This document shows, in pieces, positions 35,641-48,602 of a stretch of DNA of 64,000 bases. A model generated the notes under the pieces. The model was not told the origin of the DNA. It saw nothing but the letters and a program-made list of their open reading frames with translations, and made no database searches. The first letter of the stretch is position 1. Each line of letters begins with the position of its first letter. The DNA comes from Ottelia alismoides (lineage: Eukaryota; Streptophyta; Magnoliopsida; Alismatales; Hydrocharitaceae). The translations under genes were made by a program, and so were the position numbers. The DNA is taken from NCBI GenBank assembly GCA_037367405.1, contig JAZKJV010005536.1, positions 682,001 to 746,000 on the forward strand, written 5' to 3'.

Positions 35641-36405
35641 GGACTAACTATTCATTTGGTTCGATAAAGTGTTCAGTAGTTGGTCATTCACTAGGGATGT
35701 ATGTGCTCCATGTGTAAGATCTGAGATCTCTACACATCCATTCTCATGCATAGCACGGACTATAAACAGACCCATCCACTTGGATTTGAGCTTCTCTGGG
35801 AAAACCTTCATCCTCGCATTGAACAACCATACTTTTTATCCAAAAACAAAGGTCTTTCATCTGATAAATCTATCGTGTTAACGTTTTACCTTGTCCTTAT
35901 ACACCAAACTGTTGTTGTATGCTCGGTTTCTGATTTCCACAAGTTCATTCATATCCATCTCTCTTTGTTTTTCCCTAGGTGTGTGTTCCAATTGACCTTA
36001 ATTTCCCATTCTGATTTGTGCATTAACTTTGTGAGCAAATGGCACGGCTTCCCAAATATCATCACGAATGGGGAGGTTCGTAATGGTGTCTTGTAAGCCT
36101 TTCTATAGTCCCAAAGGACTTGGTCCAAGATCTGGGACCACTCCTTCCTATATGAGCGGACGAGCTTCTACAATATGGTTCTAACCTCCCTATTTGACAC
36201 CTCTGCCATGCCATTGGTCTGTGGGTGGTTAAGACTAGAGGCACGGTGCTCGATGTTGTAATCCTACACAAGTTTCTTTACATCTCTGTTCATAAAATGG
36301 CTACCCCTATCGGATATCAACTTTGGGGACCGTGAACCTAGAAATGATATGCTCTCTGATAAACTTACAGACAGTCCTGTTGTTTGCGGCTCGGGTCAGG
36401 ATAAC
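35641..36405 (-). pseudogene. Element D integrase C-terminal remnant
   Basis: Minus-strand fragments match the end of the element C integrase. Near 35641-35826 is FNARMKVFPEKLKSKWMGLF, then MHENGCVEISDL, equal to the C-terminal domain of C (FDARLRLFSGKLQSKWKGPY...HDNGSINISEL). Near 36060-36270 the catalytic-core region around the HPQTNGMAEVSNRE-type motif can be traced across frame changes. Integrase joins the DNA copy to the host chromosome; this copy is broken by stops and indels, and element B interrupts it at 36406. The rest of D's pol should lie beyond B, outside the window. Confidence 0.8.
36401..36405. repeat. Left target site of element B (ATAAC)
   Basis: Five bases before the LTR start TGATGAAT. 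The matching copy should lie after B's 3' LTR, outside the window, so the duplication is not verified. Confidence 0.45.
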
Positions 36406-39400
36406 TGATGAATATATGTTCCATCATCTTTATTCTATAATTTTGGCCTTAAAAACCCTAGTAAATGCGTGTAAATATTGCTAATTCATGCATTTTAGCA
36501 TTCAAGCATATTTGTGTAAATAGTGTACGAAATACTGTTTTTAATGCCAAAATTATAAAATAAAGAAAAGAATAAAAGAATAAAATATTGCAAGTATTTT
36601 ATGACCCGAAACCCCGAGACCTAGGCATCTCGATGACTACGTCGACAAGGAATAAAGTAGGGGGAGATAAGGGCCAAAAACCAATAAAAACCCCTTCTAT
36701 TTAATTCATTCTTTAATTATTTTTGGACCTATTTTTGGATCCACTTTTTATACTTCAAAGAAAGAAGCTTTGAGCATGAAAGTTGTAGATAATTAAATTT
36801 AGAAAAATGCAAAATTAATTTCACACAAAAATTATGTACAGATAAAAAGTTATGATCTAAATAAAATTCCAGAATCCCAACTTTCCAGACCTGTATCTCT
36901 CAAATAAAAACTCGAAATGTGTCAAAATCACCTTTAATTGTATATAATTTTCAATAAGCTATTTAATGAAGGTGGTTCCATATTTTTCTGAATTACGATA
37001 TGAAAGTTAGGTTTTGGACCCCTATTGTAAAACTATACGGATTAAAATATTCATTTTATTATTATTCTTTATTTTGTAATTTCATATTTTTATAATTTTG
37101 TAAATATTATTTACAATATATGTGTACATTAAAACAAGGATAAAATACCAAATAAAACATACAAATAAAATACTTATACAATATATAGGTATAATACCTG
37201 TAAATATACCTATATACTTAATACATCTATTTATTTAATTATACAAAATACTTCAGAAAAATAAAATAAAAATATATTTAAGTATATAAAAATAAGTTAT
37301 AAACATATAAAATAATAAACAAAATTAATAAAATAAAATATACAAAATAAAATAAAATATTAAAAAATATAGATGAATATACCTGTATATAACCTATATA
37401 AGGTAACTTGTAATTTTATACCTCAAAAAAATAAATAAAAATCACGATAAAATAATTATAAAATAATAAACATTTTTCATTTAATAACCTTAAATTAATA
37501 AAATCATTTATTAATTTTAAACGAATTAATATAACTTTTTGCCAAGGAATATTCTGGTTGGTCCACGTGGACCAACCTGAAGCCTCCGTTGGTTGGCCTC
37601 GGTCAACTCCCTGACCGAGGTCTAGCCTGTGTCAGAACTGCATTTTTGGCCAACTTCAACCTTTTTTCAAGGTCATTCCGTTCATCTTTTCACCTTGGTC
37701 CCTCTTTGACTTTTGTGCCTCGTTCATTGCTCTTACACGCCCAAGTCTCTCCTAGGGTTGTGGACCATTGATTTGATCGATCTCCCTTGATCTTTGGAGA
37801 ACCATAGACACTTTGTCAAACCATTAAAATACACAACCAACCTTCCCTCTCATTTTTGAACCCCATTTTGACCAGTTCTTCCACCTCTACCTTGCGCGGT
37901 GACTAGCTGGTGGTGACAGCATCAGCTCTGGCCATTGTGCGAGGTCCTTGACGGGTCGTTTGGCGGTCTCCACAACCTCCGGCAAAGCTTTGCCATCGAG
38001 GATCCCATCTCTGGATTCAGTCGCCACTGACAAGTTTTTCTTCATCTTTTTTAAGCATAGTTAGTCCTAGGAGTAACTCCAGGAGCTTAAGTAGTGTCAA
38101 AACTCACGATTAGGCGTTAAGCATCATTTTCGTAGTTCGCTATAGCCCCAGCTCCGGCGAACCTCCACCGAGTGTCCCGACTATTCCCGACTACCTCAGA
38201 CCTCCATTCGCAACCCTCTCACCTCCTCCATCTTGTTCCACCCTCCATCCACCCAGATTGGACCCCAATCTGGCCGATCGACGCTCCTTTCTCTGCCTAC
38301 GCTGGAGCCGCCTCCGCCACACTTCACCAGCCACATCCACTTCGCTACAGGGTCGACGCATTTTGCCCTCGACCCTATTACTTCTTTTCTTGCAAGAATC
38401 AGAGTATACCGTGCACCTAGAGCGATTTTGGGAGCTTGCCGAAGGTACTTGGAGGTTCCTTGCTCCTCCACTTCCGCCGACGCGCTCCGGTGGCTGTCAC
38501 ACCTTTTTGAAGCCTCCAGACAATAGGAGAAAGCTGCAGGAAGCAGACCGGTTGTTCTTGAAGCTTGAAGGAACACCGGGGGATGAGATCGAGGGTGGGG
38601 AAGTTCGCCTAGCAGGCGGTTCTTCCGTGGTCTTCCTCCTTGCTCTTCCGTCGTCAGATAAAGGTCGCATTCCAGTTTGCCTATCATCCGTCGGATTAAG
38701 GCCGCCCATCACCACTCGATTCAAATCTGGGATCTAATCCCAGCTGTCCCCGCGCGAACCGTCATCGGTCATCCAAGGAGCGACGCGTGTCCAAGTAAAG
38801 GAAGACCTGTCATTGGATCGCATGCTAGGCTGGGTATTTTGCAACTATTAACCCGATCATTTTTGTAATTAACATCTAGTATTTAAACTTTCCTCTGTTG
38901 CTTTAATATTTTTGTAACATTTGCATTCCGCCCCCAACTTTCCTTATTTGCACTTTCATCCCTGGTTGCGTCACCTCACGTAACCTGTGCACGTGAGACA
39001 TGACATTTTGCGGCCAGGACCCTAGGGATCTGTGTATTGTGATTAAGTCCTGAAACTTTGTAATTAAGTTATTAACTTTTTGAATAATTTGCAGTTTAGC
39101 CCCCATCTTTTTGTTAATTACAAATAGGTCCTCGCCAGCCACGTGCGAGTCACGTGGTCATTGGCGTATTTGTTGGAAAGCCCCTAGGGGATTGCCTATT
39201 TCTGATTGGCCCTGGAATTTTATTAATTAGTCACATATTTTCTGGAAAAATTGCAAGTTGCTCCCAATACTTTTACATAGTTACACAAATACCCCCATCA
39301 ATAGTGTAATTTCTTTTTATTTCTTGTATTTATTTCATGCATCTATAAATTCCTAAAAAATCCCAAAAAAATACCTTAGCTTCCTATTTTGTTTGCTCTA

Positions 39401-40348
39401 TCACGCCATAATTATTTTGTGTATTTGTTTTATGTTAATATTTATAAAAATTCAAAAACATGCATTTTCATTTCTATTTGCATTAGAACTCTTTGAAAAA
39501 TTCTCAAAAAAATATATATTTCCTATTTAAGTGTGTTTTATATTCAGACCAAAAATCATAAAAAATACAAAAGAAAACTCCTAAAAATTGCAAAACCCCT
39601 AAAATTGTTATAAAAATATTAAAAAGTCCAAAAAAATCCTAAACATCCTAAAAATCTAATTTTTATTTCTAAAGATTCCTTATTTTTTATCTATTTTTTA
39701 AAATTAATTTGGAGAATTTTGGCTTCTGTTTGATAAATTATTTCTCCATTTTAGTTTCAGATTTTTCTTTTAGCTACTGATTTCATTATTTTTGACTTTA
39801 AAAACACCAAAAAAATAGGAAAAGTATAGAAAAATCACAAAAACATTTGAAAATTATAAAAAGTACAAAAAAATTTATTCCCTGAATTTTGCTTATTTTT
39901 ACCTATTTATATATATTATCTCTCTTTTCTTTATTATATATACTTTATTATTTTGAAGAAAAGGAAAATATAAAAAATTATATATAAAATAACAAAAGAA
40001 AATAAAAATCAGAAAATTAAAAATCAAAAAGGAAATTATAAAATCAAAAATTAAATTAAAAACCCACAAAAATAGCATTTATAGACAAAAAACATCACAT
40101 TCATTCTTGTACATTGATTTTTCCCGATCTGTCCTGCTTGTTCCTTGTGTTCGACCTCTACAAACTTGCTCCTATACACATCTTTTATGTAGAGTTATAA
40201 TAAATTTTAAATCCACATCTTGTTTTTCGTTATTTGATCGTTGTTGTGGGTTAATTGTTGATTAAATCTGGATTGCTGAGTGGTCAACGCATCGACTATG
40301 TTCCCGCCTTGTGTGGAATACACGACCGTCAGATTTTTGGGTTTACCA
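36406..40348 (+). repeat. Element B 5' LTR
   Basis: A 3943-bp LTR, TGATGAATATATGTTCC to GGTTTACCA. Much of it aligns with the LTR of element A (for example GACCTAGGCATCTCGATGAC at 36619 and 11281, and the U5 region with CCTATACACATCTTT). The GC-richer part (about 37555-38840) has short overlapping open frames on both strands; none is shared with LTR A as protein. No TATA equivalent to that of A is seen. No genes. Confidence 0.85.
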
Positions 40349-40350
40349 AA

Positions 40351-40368
40351 TGGCACCGTTGCTGGGGA
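40351..40368 (+). promoter_or_regulatory. Element B primer-binding site (tRNA-Asp type)
   Basis: TGGCACCGTTGCTGGGGA lies two bases after the LTR end. It differs from the tRNA-Asp complement at two positions, both transitions. Confidence 0.87.
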
Positions 40369-41850
40369 GCAACAGCGTATAAATCAAATTTCTTTGTGAT
40401 TGATTGTGATATTATTTGTCTATACTTTTGCTTCATTTATTTTCTTTTTTTTGATATATATAGTTTGAGCTGTCTAATCCCATCTCTTTGTTGACTTTGT
40501 GCGAGGTACCGTGGATCGATCGAGGGAGGCGCTCTACTCTAGGCGCTTACGCACCCACGTGAAGCCGGCTTCGGCGTGCTACCCCTGCACCAAGAAGATT
40601 AGAGAAAATTTGCATACTGAGCTCCAGCTTTATTTTCTGTATTTATTAATGTAATTTGAAGTGAGAGAGTGACTCATTTATTGTAATAATTTGGACTTGG
40701 ACACTTCGACACTTCACGAGGTCCATTTCCCGAGAGATTGTTCCCTTGGGTGCCTCGTCGGTTTTTGCTCGGTTTTCACGCCGGTTTGTTTTTTTCGAAT
40801 TTTCTTTTATTTTGATTGACGGGGATTTATCCCCTAGATTTAGGAGTTTTTGTTGATTGTGACGTAATTAGCTAAGACCCTGCACCTAATATCTTACCTG
40901 CACCTATATATATAGTAATTGGACTTAGCTAAAATTCATTAAAAAAAGCTATTTGACTTGGATTAGAGACCACGTGCCGAGAGAGGTCGTATACAGCGCT
41001 GGCAGGATCCACTGTAACCGATCGGCCTCCTAGACCGGACTCCGGTTTCTCTTCCTAGTTGATAGCTACTTGTGCTTCACGATCAATAAAATTGCTCATC
41101 TAGGGATGGTTTCCTCGTACATCATATAGGTAGTTTATTTTCTTATCTTTAAATTTATGCGCAGATCACCTTGCATGTAGAGTGTTGGAGCAAGGTATGC
41201 ATTTCTAACTTTGCATGCATCATTGTGTTTGATCGTGCATCGGATTTTCTGACTTCCTCCCCCATTTTATTGGACTCAAAATAACCAAGGAAATCGAAAA
41301 ATTCGTTAGTCGTTGCTTTTATTCAGAAACGTACTAAAAAGAGATAACCAAATAAAATTGGGACTGCTAATGCAAACTTGACCTTAGAACTCACCTCACT
41401 CAAAATTTTTGTCTTGGGGAGAGTATCCTCCTCATTGGTTGATTTATCTGCAGCGAGAGAGTGACCCACACACTAGGATAGAGCCACATCTGAACTCCTC
41501 TCAGACTACTGTTCTAAGGTTAGTCATTACCAGTGAGGATCTCTTCGGTAACGGGTAAAGCAGATCGTGACGTCCTTAACAGAGTGAATTGATCGGGAAG
41601 CCGGTAAACGGTCCGCAATTCATACTGGATGGGAAAGATTTAGATTTAGATTGGCACAGTCTCCTAGGAGCATCGGGTTTCTACCATCTCGCTTAATCGC
41701 TCTGATAGATTGATTGATCACCTAAATAAAATTGAAAAGATAATCGACCGAGCCTTTACGGTCATCAGCTCAGAGTTGCATAGGTGAACCGGGGGTTTGA
41801 TTTCTCATCTTATTTGCATTCCAGATCTCATCTGCCCTTATCTCCAGATC
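40369..41850 (+). other. Element B 5' leader
   Basis: Untranslated region before gag. Its first part (40466-40595) is conserved with the leader of element A. Its later part (around 41690-41800, ATCGACCGAGCCTTTACGGT) is conserved, in inverse orientation, with element C at about 57610-57710. No coding frame. Confidence 0.65.
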
Positions 41851-43825
41851 ATGATGATGGGAAGGAGATCCCTTAGGCCACATCTGATGGCACCTCTATC
41901 GAGCACTCCTCCCTAGTCATCTAAATCGGTGTCGGGGAGTTTAGACCCACTCTTCGAGCCTGAGTTTACGTCCACCCTGTTCCCCCTTGACTACCCTTCC
42001 TCTTCTGTCAGTCCTATGGTGTTTGAGCATAGTGCAACACAAATTCCTGTACATTTGACGGCACCTGAGATGGGTACTTTTGCCTTTGCAGAGACCCAAC
42101 ATATGGCCAGCAGTGAGGGATGCCCAGATGAGCAGGGACAACCTTCGCATGCGTATAATCAGACTACCATCAACAATCCACTGTTAGCTTCCCTAGAGAC
42201 CATGCAGAGACAGATCAAAGATCAGGGAGCCTTCATGGGTGAAATCATGAGAGAGTTGGCGCAGATGTGAGAGGATAGAGTAGACAGACCCCAGGGTGGT
42301 GGAGAGATACCAGAAGTAGGAGGCAAAGTAGGAGAAGGACGTCACTAGGAGGGTCCACCACCGAGGACCATAAGACAGTTGCACAATCCTGGTGTGACTC
42401 TCACTCATCGATGGATCCAGCTTCCTCCCATTGACGGGAACTTCGAGCTTCGCCCCCAGACCATCCGGTTGTTGCCCAAGTTTCATGGGCTGGCCACCGA
42501 GGAGCCTCATCTCCATCTGCAGGAGCTCGAGATGATTTGTAGCACTATCCACGATAGACTAGTGGATGAGAACACGATAAAAATAATTGCCTTCTTATTC
42601 TCATTGGTTGACAGAGCAGACTATTGGTCGAAGCATCTAGGAAGGTACGTCACATCTTGGGAGAAGCTCAAGATCGAGTACTTGAACAAGTACTATCTAC
42701 TTGGTTGGAACAACGCAGCGTGAGCTATGATCAGTAACTTCACTATGATCCAAATGAGCAGTTCCATGAGGCTTAGGATCGATTTAGAGAGCTCATTGAT
42801 CGGTGTCCACATCAAGAGATATCAATTCCCAACCTTGTTCAGAGTTTCTTTTGTGGGCTGACACCGGAGCTGCAGTGGCTGGTGAATGCCTCTTGTGGTG
42901 GGTCCTACTTTTCCAATGGTGAAGACCAGATCTAGGCCATCTATGAGGAGATGGCAGAGAACTCGATAGTGATGTCCCAAGCCCGGGTCTACACACAGCC
43001 GAAGGTCCCCCAAGGGGAAGTTTCATATCAAAGAATTGCACGAATCGATGTCGGTTCCCACACACTGTCTACAGCGGTAGCTCAAACTGAATCCATCGCC
43101 GCTGACATGGGGATCATTAGTGAGAAACTGGACTGCATCGAGATCCTTGAGAAGAAGCAGAGCCAAGAGCTTGCACAGATGGACCAGTTGACGAAGACGA
43201 TGAGTGACCTGAAGACCCATATCTTGTGCATTCAGGAGGTACAGATGTCCACACAGTAGCCTCCCAGGTCACGTGTTGATTCCAGCAGTAGCAGCTCCAC
43301 CCAACCCTCTACCACATACCGCCAGGTTCACCACATCCAGGTAGAGTCGGTCCAGCAACTACAACACTACCCATCACCGCCACTATCTCAGGACATTCAG
43401 ATGGTGGTCTACCAGCCGGATCAGCCACTGGCAGTTCTTCCTCCACCACCCTTCGAGCAGGAGCCATTGATGGAAGTCAATGGGATATGGTACGATCGGT
43501 ACCCACAACAGGCCAGGATTCGTCGTGATCACCCCGGATTCCGTTGGACCACCGGAGGCACCTCATCCCAAAAACAGCCTCCCGCTCAGGGCAATCAAAA
43601 CAGCCAGCAGCAGCAGCAGCCCATCACTCTCACCAGTAGTACCAGTAGGGTCCTCGTCCCTTTTATCAGGGACAGTAGTGGAAGTAGCGTCAACAGCCTC
43701 CCCAGCCATACTCCTAGCCTCCCCCTCACTATTCATAACAGCAACAGCCTCATTATCAGCATGGGAACACTTCTGGTTCTCTAGCACCTGCCTTCGAGAA
43801 CCCAGCTCTTGATGATCTCGCCCAG
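41851..43825 (+). pseudogene. Element B gag, broken
   Basis: Gag forms the particle shell. ATG at 41851 (MMMGRRSLRP) is chosen because element C starts the same way. In order: an N-terminal region ending in a helical segment (LASLETMQRQIKDQGAF), the capsid-type Retrotrans_gag domain (about 42360-42950, with FHGLATEEPHLHLQELEMICST and WSKHLGRYVTSWEKLK), a coiled segment (SEKLDCIEILEKKQSQELAQM near 43110), and a Gln-rich stretch near 43560-43620. No CCHC zinc knuckle is seen. In-frame stops include 42268-42270 and 43257-43259, with frameshifts near 42755 and after 43650. Most stops fit CGA-to-TGA, CAG-to-TAG or TGG-to-TAG changes. Confidence 0.85.
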
Positions 43826-44451
43826 TTGCTCTTCGAACAGCAAGCATCCTTCCGATGGGAAATGGATGAGTTCCGGAAGGATATGAGGGATACCATCAAG
43901 GGAAAGTCCGTCATACCAGCACAGATCGAGCCTAATCCGAATAATTTGAAGAGGAAATCTGAGCAGGTACATTCTACAAAGGATACCACTCCAAGTGACT
44001 CTTTGAATGACATGTCTTCTTTTATGTGTGATGCTGATTTTGTGACACTTAGGAGCGGTAGGATTCCATACGGCATCGTCTCATCTGAGCGACAACCACA
44101 TGAGGAACCAGGAGCGCCAAAAGAGGAGAATAACGGTGCTGATGCCGTTGATGTTGATGACGGTGGTGCTGATGCCACCAAGGACAGAGATCCAATTGAT
44201 GATATTGAGGCCGGCGTGACTCTAGATAGAGGCGGTGGTGTTGTTGCCACCATTTCACTTGATGTTGAGCCAGAGAGTGGTGCTGATGCCGCGAAGACAG
44301 ATGACGTGGGTGGTACTGATGCCACAACTTCTATTCCAGTTGTGCTACCATCTGTTGTGTTGCCACCTTTTGTATCTCAGGACTGTGGTAACAAGAAAAA
44401 GACCAAAAATATGAATAAAGGAAAGGTTTCTTTATCTACTCCGAGTCCATA

Positions 44452-44509
44452 TGTGTTGCATGATGATCTTGGTATGGATTTGTGTTGCATGATGATCTTG
44501 GTATGGATT
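44452..44509 (+). repeat. 29-bp perfect tandem duplication in element B
   Basis: The unit starting TGTGTTGCATGATGATCTTG occurs twice in a row without mismatch. Its length is not a multiple of three, so it shifts the reading frame. The absence of mismatch suggests a recent event. Confidence 0.9.
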
Positions 44510-44935
44510 CCATTCCTTCATAGGCACAGGAACCTCTTCCTAGCCCTCCATCTTAGGAGGGCCCAGCCATCCCCTTCCCTCAAGCACTCCGCATGGCGAA
44601 GGGGAATAAAAAAGAAAATCCAAAAAAGACACATTAGTTAGGGTTCAGCCAGCAGATGATTGATAGATTTCAGATTCAGCTGACTCTACAAGAGGCACTA
44701 GAGCACATCCTGCTCTTCCAAAAGAACTTAAGAGAGAAGACTACCATACGTAGGAAGAGGAGGAACCACAGAGGAGAGATCCATGTCCTCACCCGTGCTA
44801 CATGCCTTGCCATTAAGAACCGACTGCCATCCAAGAGACCGGATGCGGGAGCTCCCTATGTCAGATGCAAGATTCAAGAGCAGTTGTTCGATCGTACTCT
44901 ATTAGACAACGACTCTTCAATCAACCTCCTTCCGG

Positions 44936-44940
44936 TAGCC
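44936..44940. repeat. Left target-site duplication of element C (TAGCC)
   Basis: TAGCC immediately before LTR start TGATGACACG. It is matched exactly at 62703-62707. Confidence 0.92.
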
Positions 44941-47900
44941 TGATGACACGCCAAGCAACAAGGGTATAAGGTATCAAGGGTCGTCGTGACCCAAGTCGCC
45001 AAGCGTGGTCGATCAAGAAAAAGAGACCACCAAATAAGATAAAAGCAACTCAAAATCAAATAGCGGTCTTGCTATTATTTTAACCTAGTATAGTGACCAG
45101 GGTCGAACACAAGGAGCACGTGATGGCCTTGCGGCCTACGAAGTAGTCAAAAATGAACTAAAATAAAATAAAAGATGTTTTTGGTGGATTATTAGTCTTT
45201 TTATATTTTTTTGGATTTTTGGTTGATTAAGGAAATAGGGAAAACAAAGAAACAAGGCAATTCAACAATTTATTTAATGCCTCAAAAATCAAGCAAAAAC
45301 TCAAATAAAAATGTTTTTGTGTGTTTTATAATTTTTACTATTTTTAATGAATTTTTGGGATTTTTCTGATTTTTATTTAGTTTTCTAAAAATCAAACAAG
45401 ATAAGAAACTGAAGGCATTGTCCAGTCAGGAGTAAAAGGCCAATTTAAAATGCAAAAGGGATATGTAGCTCCTGGAGGTAATTTCCCTATAAACTAGAAA
45501 GTTTAAGGAAAATTTGGGCACTGGATTTATGATTTTTAGGTTTTTAAATTATTTATTAGAATTTTTAAAAGTTTTTCGGTGTTTAGTAATTTTTATGAGT
45601 TTTATATAATGAAAAATAGCTAAAATTGGCCAGTAAATCAAACACAACAAAAAAACAGTAGCTAATTTTTTTTGTAATTTTTAGATAGGTTTTAATATTT
45701 TTTTTGTGATTTTTAAAATCAAACATTGACAAAAAAGGATGTTTTTTATTTTTTAAAATTATCAAATAAAAGCAAAAATGTCCCCAAAAATTCTAGAACA
45801 TTTTACAACATGGCAGGAGCCATGTATCCAATTTTCATAGAATTTGGAGTCGGTTTAATATTTTATTCAAAAATAAAATCTAGGTATAGTGCATAGGGAC
45901 CTGTACGTAATTTCCTAAAGTTCTGAGGTATCCGGTGCAAAAATCCCAAGAGATCACGCACGCGGCGCGTGTCTGGGGCACACAGGGACCTATATGCAAT
46001 AAAAACAAGTTCCCTGGACTAAATAATAACAGGTATTAAAAGTCCAGGGGGCTTGTTATAAAATACCCAAAAATAAGTGCAATGCACAAATAACTCACGC
46101 ACAAGGGTATAAAAGCAATTTCATAAAAATATTCATTCATTTCATAACCATCCAGAACTACAAGGCTAACTATGCAAATATCCCAAAGAGGCATGTGTTG
46201 ATGCACGTGATACACCACAAACAGGGGTATATATGCGAATAAAATAAAGCTCAGGGTCCAAAGTGCAAATGTACCGAAAATAAAACAACTACGCTATGTA
46301 TTTACAGGACTAAATGCGAAATAAAATAAAGAGAAGGGCCTAAGGGTAAATTACCCTTTATTAATTCGAGGGTCGGATGGGTGCCACATGGTGGATCGAG
46401 CGGTCGAGAACGAGGGGCACGCCAACGCTAAACTCCTCGCGCGGATCGGACGGTCTGGGCCTCGCCACGTGCTGGATCTGACGGTGGAGACGCGTCGTGG
46501 CTAAGCCTCGGACATCGGACGGTCTGGATCAGCTCCTCCCTTGATCGTGTGGTGCTGGCGCTCCGGGAATGGATGGTCCAGATGCGAATTGGAGCTGGAG
46601 GGCCATCCAACGAAGCACAAGTGGCCGGCGAACTTCACCGGCCCAGTACGCTCGCTCCGAGCCTTCGCGAGGGCTTCTGATGATCGAGGAAGCTCCGCCT
46701 TGGCCTCCCGCGTCTGTGGGACCTCTCCGATGAGTCAAACGGAGCTCCGGAGAGCTCGATCGACCCCAGCGGAGGAGGAGCTCCGGTGCTTAAATGGGAA
46801 GGGCTCGGATAGCCTTCCTGGGACCTGCAAAATGAAACCAAAAAACTCCTGGGTCGAGGGTAAACTGCCTCGACCCTATAAGTGGCTGTGAAGGTGACCA
46901 GTGCGGTGGTGCGGGCGAACCCCGGCGAAGCGACGGCGAAGGGGTTCGAACCCCAGCTCCTGTGCGAGTTGGGTTGAATGAATGGGTGGAGAAGGTGTGC
47001 GGGAGAATGGCGATCGTGATGATGGATTCCGATGATCGAGCGGAAGTGGGGGATGGTCGGAATCAGCGAAAGTCGGCGACGGCAAAAATTGGGGGAAAAT
47101 CAAAATCGACGAAAAGGAAAGAGAAATGGGTCTACCTAGGTGGTCGAGTCGACTGTGGGCGAGATGGGGTAGCTCTGGGTCCTTGCCTCGAGGACCGCCG
47201 TCGTCCGAGGCTCTGGCTCCTGCTCTGGGCGGAGCACGGCGGAGCGAACTTTCACCGGATCGATGTCTCCTCACTCCCTCCTCGCTACAACACCCTCTGG
47301 GGCGAGCTGTCACTCTCGGCATGATAGTGGAGGTCACTGGTTGCGGAGAAAATGAGCCAAAGATGCTGAATGAGGTGGAGGAGCTCGAGATTTATATGGG
47401 TGCAGGTCCGGCAAGATCTGATCGGGTAGGGCAATGTGGAGCGCGGACCCCGAGGCGGGTGTGCCGGCGAAGATGTCGGATGTGACGTGATCGAAACGGA
47501 CCCGGGGTTTTGGGGGATGGTGATCGGGTTTGGACACGAAAAAGAGGAGAAGTCGGGTCGGGTGTCCAAAACCCGTGGGAGGTGGTCCACAAGGGGGAGT
47601 TGACCGGGCGATCAACAACCCCCGTGGACCAATGGGAGGCTTCCACCTGGAAAAGATTTAGAAATTAAATTAAAAATAGCAAATGGCCGAATTATTAAAA
47701 GGTCGAAACATGAAATATTTTTGTTTTAATTTTTTCTATTTTTTGGTGATTTTTATTTAATTTTTCAAAATAAAATGAGGTATTTACACTATATAGCTAT
47801 ATATAGGTATATGTACAATATGTCTTTTTAATTTTTGATTTTTAATTTGTTATTTTTATACATTTTTATTCCTATTTTATATTTTATTTATTTATAGAAT

Positions 47901-48586
47901 AAAATTAGGAATAAAAGGGTGTTTTTATTTTATTTTTATTATTTATATCCAAGGAGTAAATAAATACATATGTACCTATATGTACATGTTATATATACAA
48001 TGTATTTTTGGGTTTTTAATTTTGTTATTTTTATTTTGTTTTTGTTTTAATGGTTTTTATTTTACACCATAAATTATAGAATATTTACAAATTTTATGGA
48101 ATTTAATTTTATTTATTTATAAGGTGAAATAAATATAGGAGTGGCTATGTACATGATGAATATATACAAGGAGAAGGTTTTTGTTTTCTTTTTATTTTTC
48201 CATTTTTATTTTGATTTTTATATTTATAAATATATACAAGTATTTACAAGCCCATTTTAGTCTCTTTTTGGAGGAAAATATTTTTATTATATTTACAGGT
48301 ATATTTACACACATGAGCCCCTATCTCCCTCTACTTTGGCTTTTATGCGGTCAGGCCCATGCTGAGCCCTCCCTTGAGTTAGGTTTCTCAATATTTATTC
48401 TAAATATTTCCCTCTTTTTCTTTTTAATCTTTATTCTTTTATTTTTGCACAAAAACATGCTAATTATTACTTTTTACACCATGCATGCTTTTGGTAATTA
48501 TTTGTATTTACAAATATATACATGCATTTGCAAAGGTTTTTGTAGCTAAAATATAAGAATAAAGAGTGATGAATGAGTATTCATCA
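44941..48586 (-). repeat. Element C 3' LTR
   Basis: A 3646-bp LTR. On the minus strand it starts TGATGAAT-ACTC-ATTCATCA (a perfect terminal palindrome) and ends GGCGTGTCATCA. Order on the minus strand: AT-rich U3, GC-rich block (about 47640-46370) with a TATA-like box at 47391-47397, then AT-rich sequence. Open frames in the GC-rich block occur in both LTR copies simply because the copies are near identical; I see no domain in them. Confidence 0.93.
47391..47397 (-). promoter_or_regulatory. Possible TATA box, element C 3' LTR
   Basis: On the minus strand this is ATATAAA in CCCATATAAATCTCGAG, at the start of the GC-rich block about 1.2 kb into the LTR. It is conserved in the other LTR at 61506-61512. 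Confidence 0.4.
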
Positions 48587-48602
48587 CCCCCCTATACTTA
48601 AC
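48587..48602 (-). promoter_or_regulatory. Element C polypurine tract
   Basis: On the minus strand, AGTTAAGTATAGGGGG is directly followed by the LTR start TGATGAAT. The core is the same as in elements A and D and as the 3' arms of the hairpins at 50198-50546. Confidence 0.9.

Larger units (their letters stand above)
43826..44940 (+). pseudogene. Element B Gag-protease linker and first part of protease, broken
   Basis: A 271-codon open stretch (43826-44641) begins with a helical segment (FEQQASFRWEMDEFRKDMRD) and the signature IPAQIEPNPNNLKRKSEQV. It goes on to VTLRSGR and an acidic region with repeated GGADAT/GGTDAT motifs. A 29-bp tandem duplication (44452-44480 and 44481-44509) disrupts the frame. 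From 44656 a second frame holds the protease lead-in (FQIQLTLQEALEHI, basic KRRNHRGEIHVLT) and the active-site stretch LLDNDSSINLLP, where the usual D-S-G has become D-N-D, so the enzyme would be dead. Element C then interrupts the protease. Confidence 0.85.

Noticed and set aside
46428..47646. Open frames on both strands in the GC-rich block of LTR C, repeated at 60528-61761
   Set aside because: The repetition only reflects the LTR pair. Frames are broken differently in the two copies (for example two frames in one copy fused in the other), which is not expected for a selected protein.
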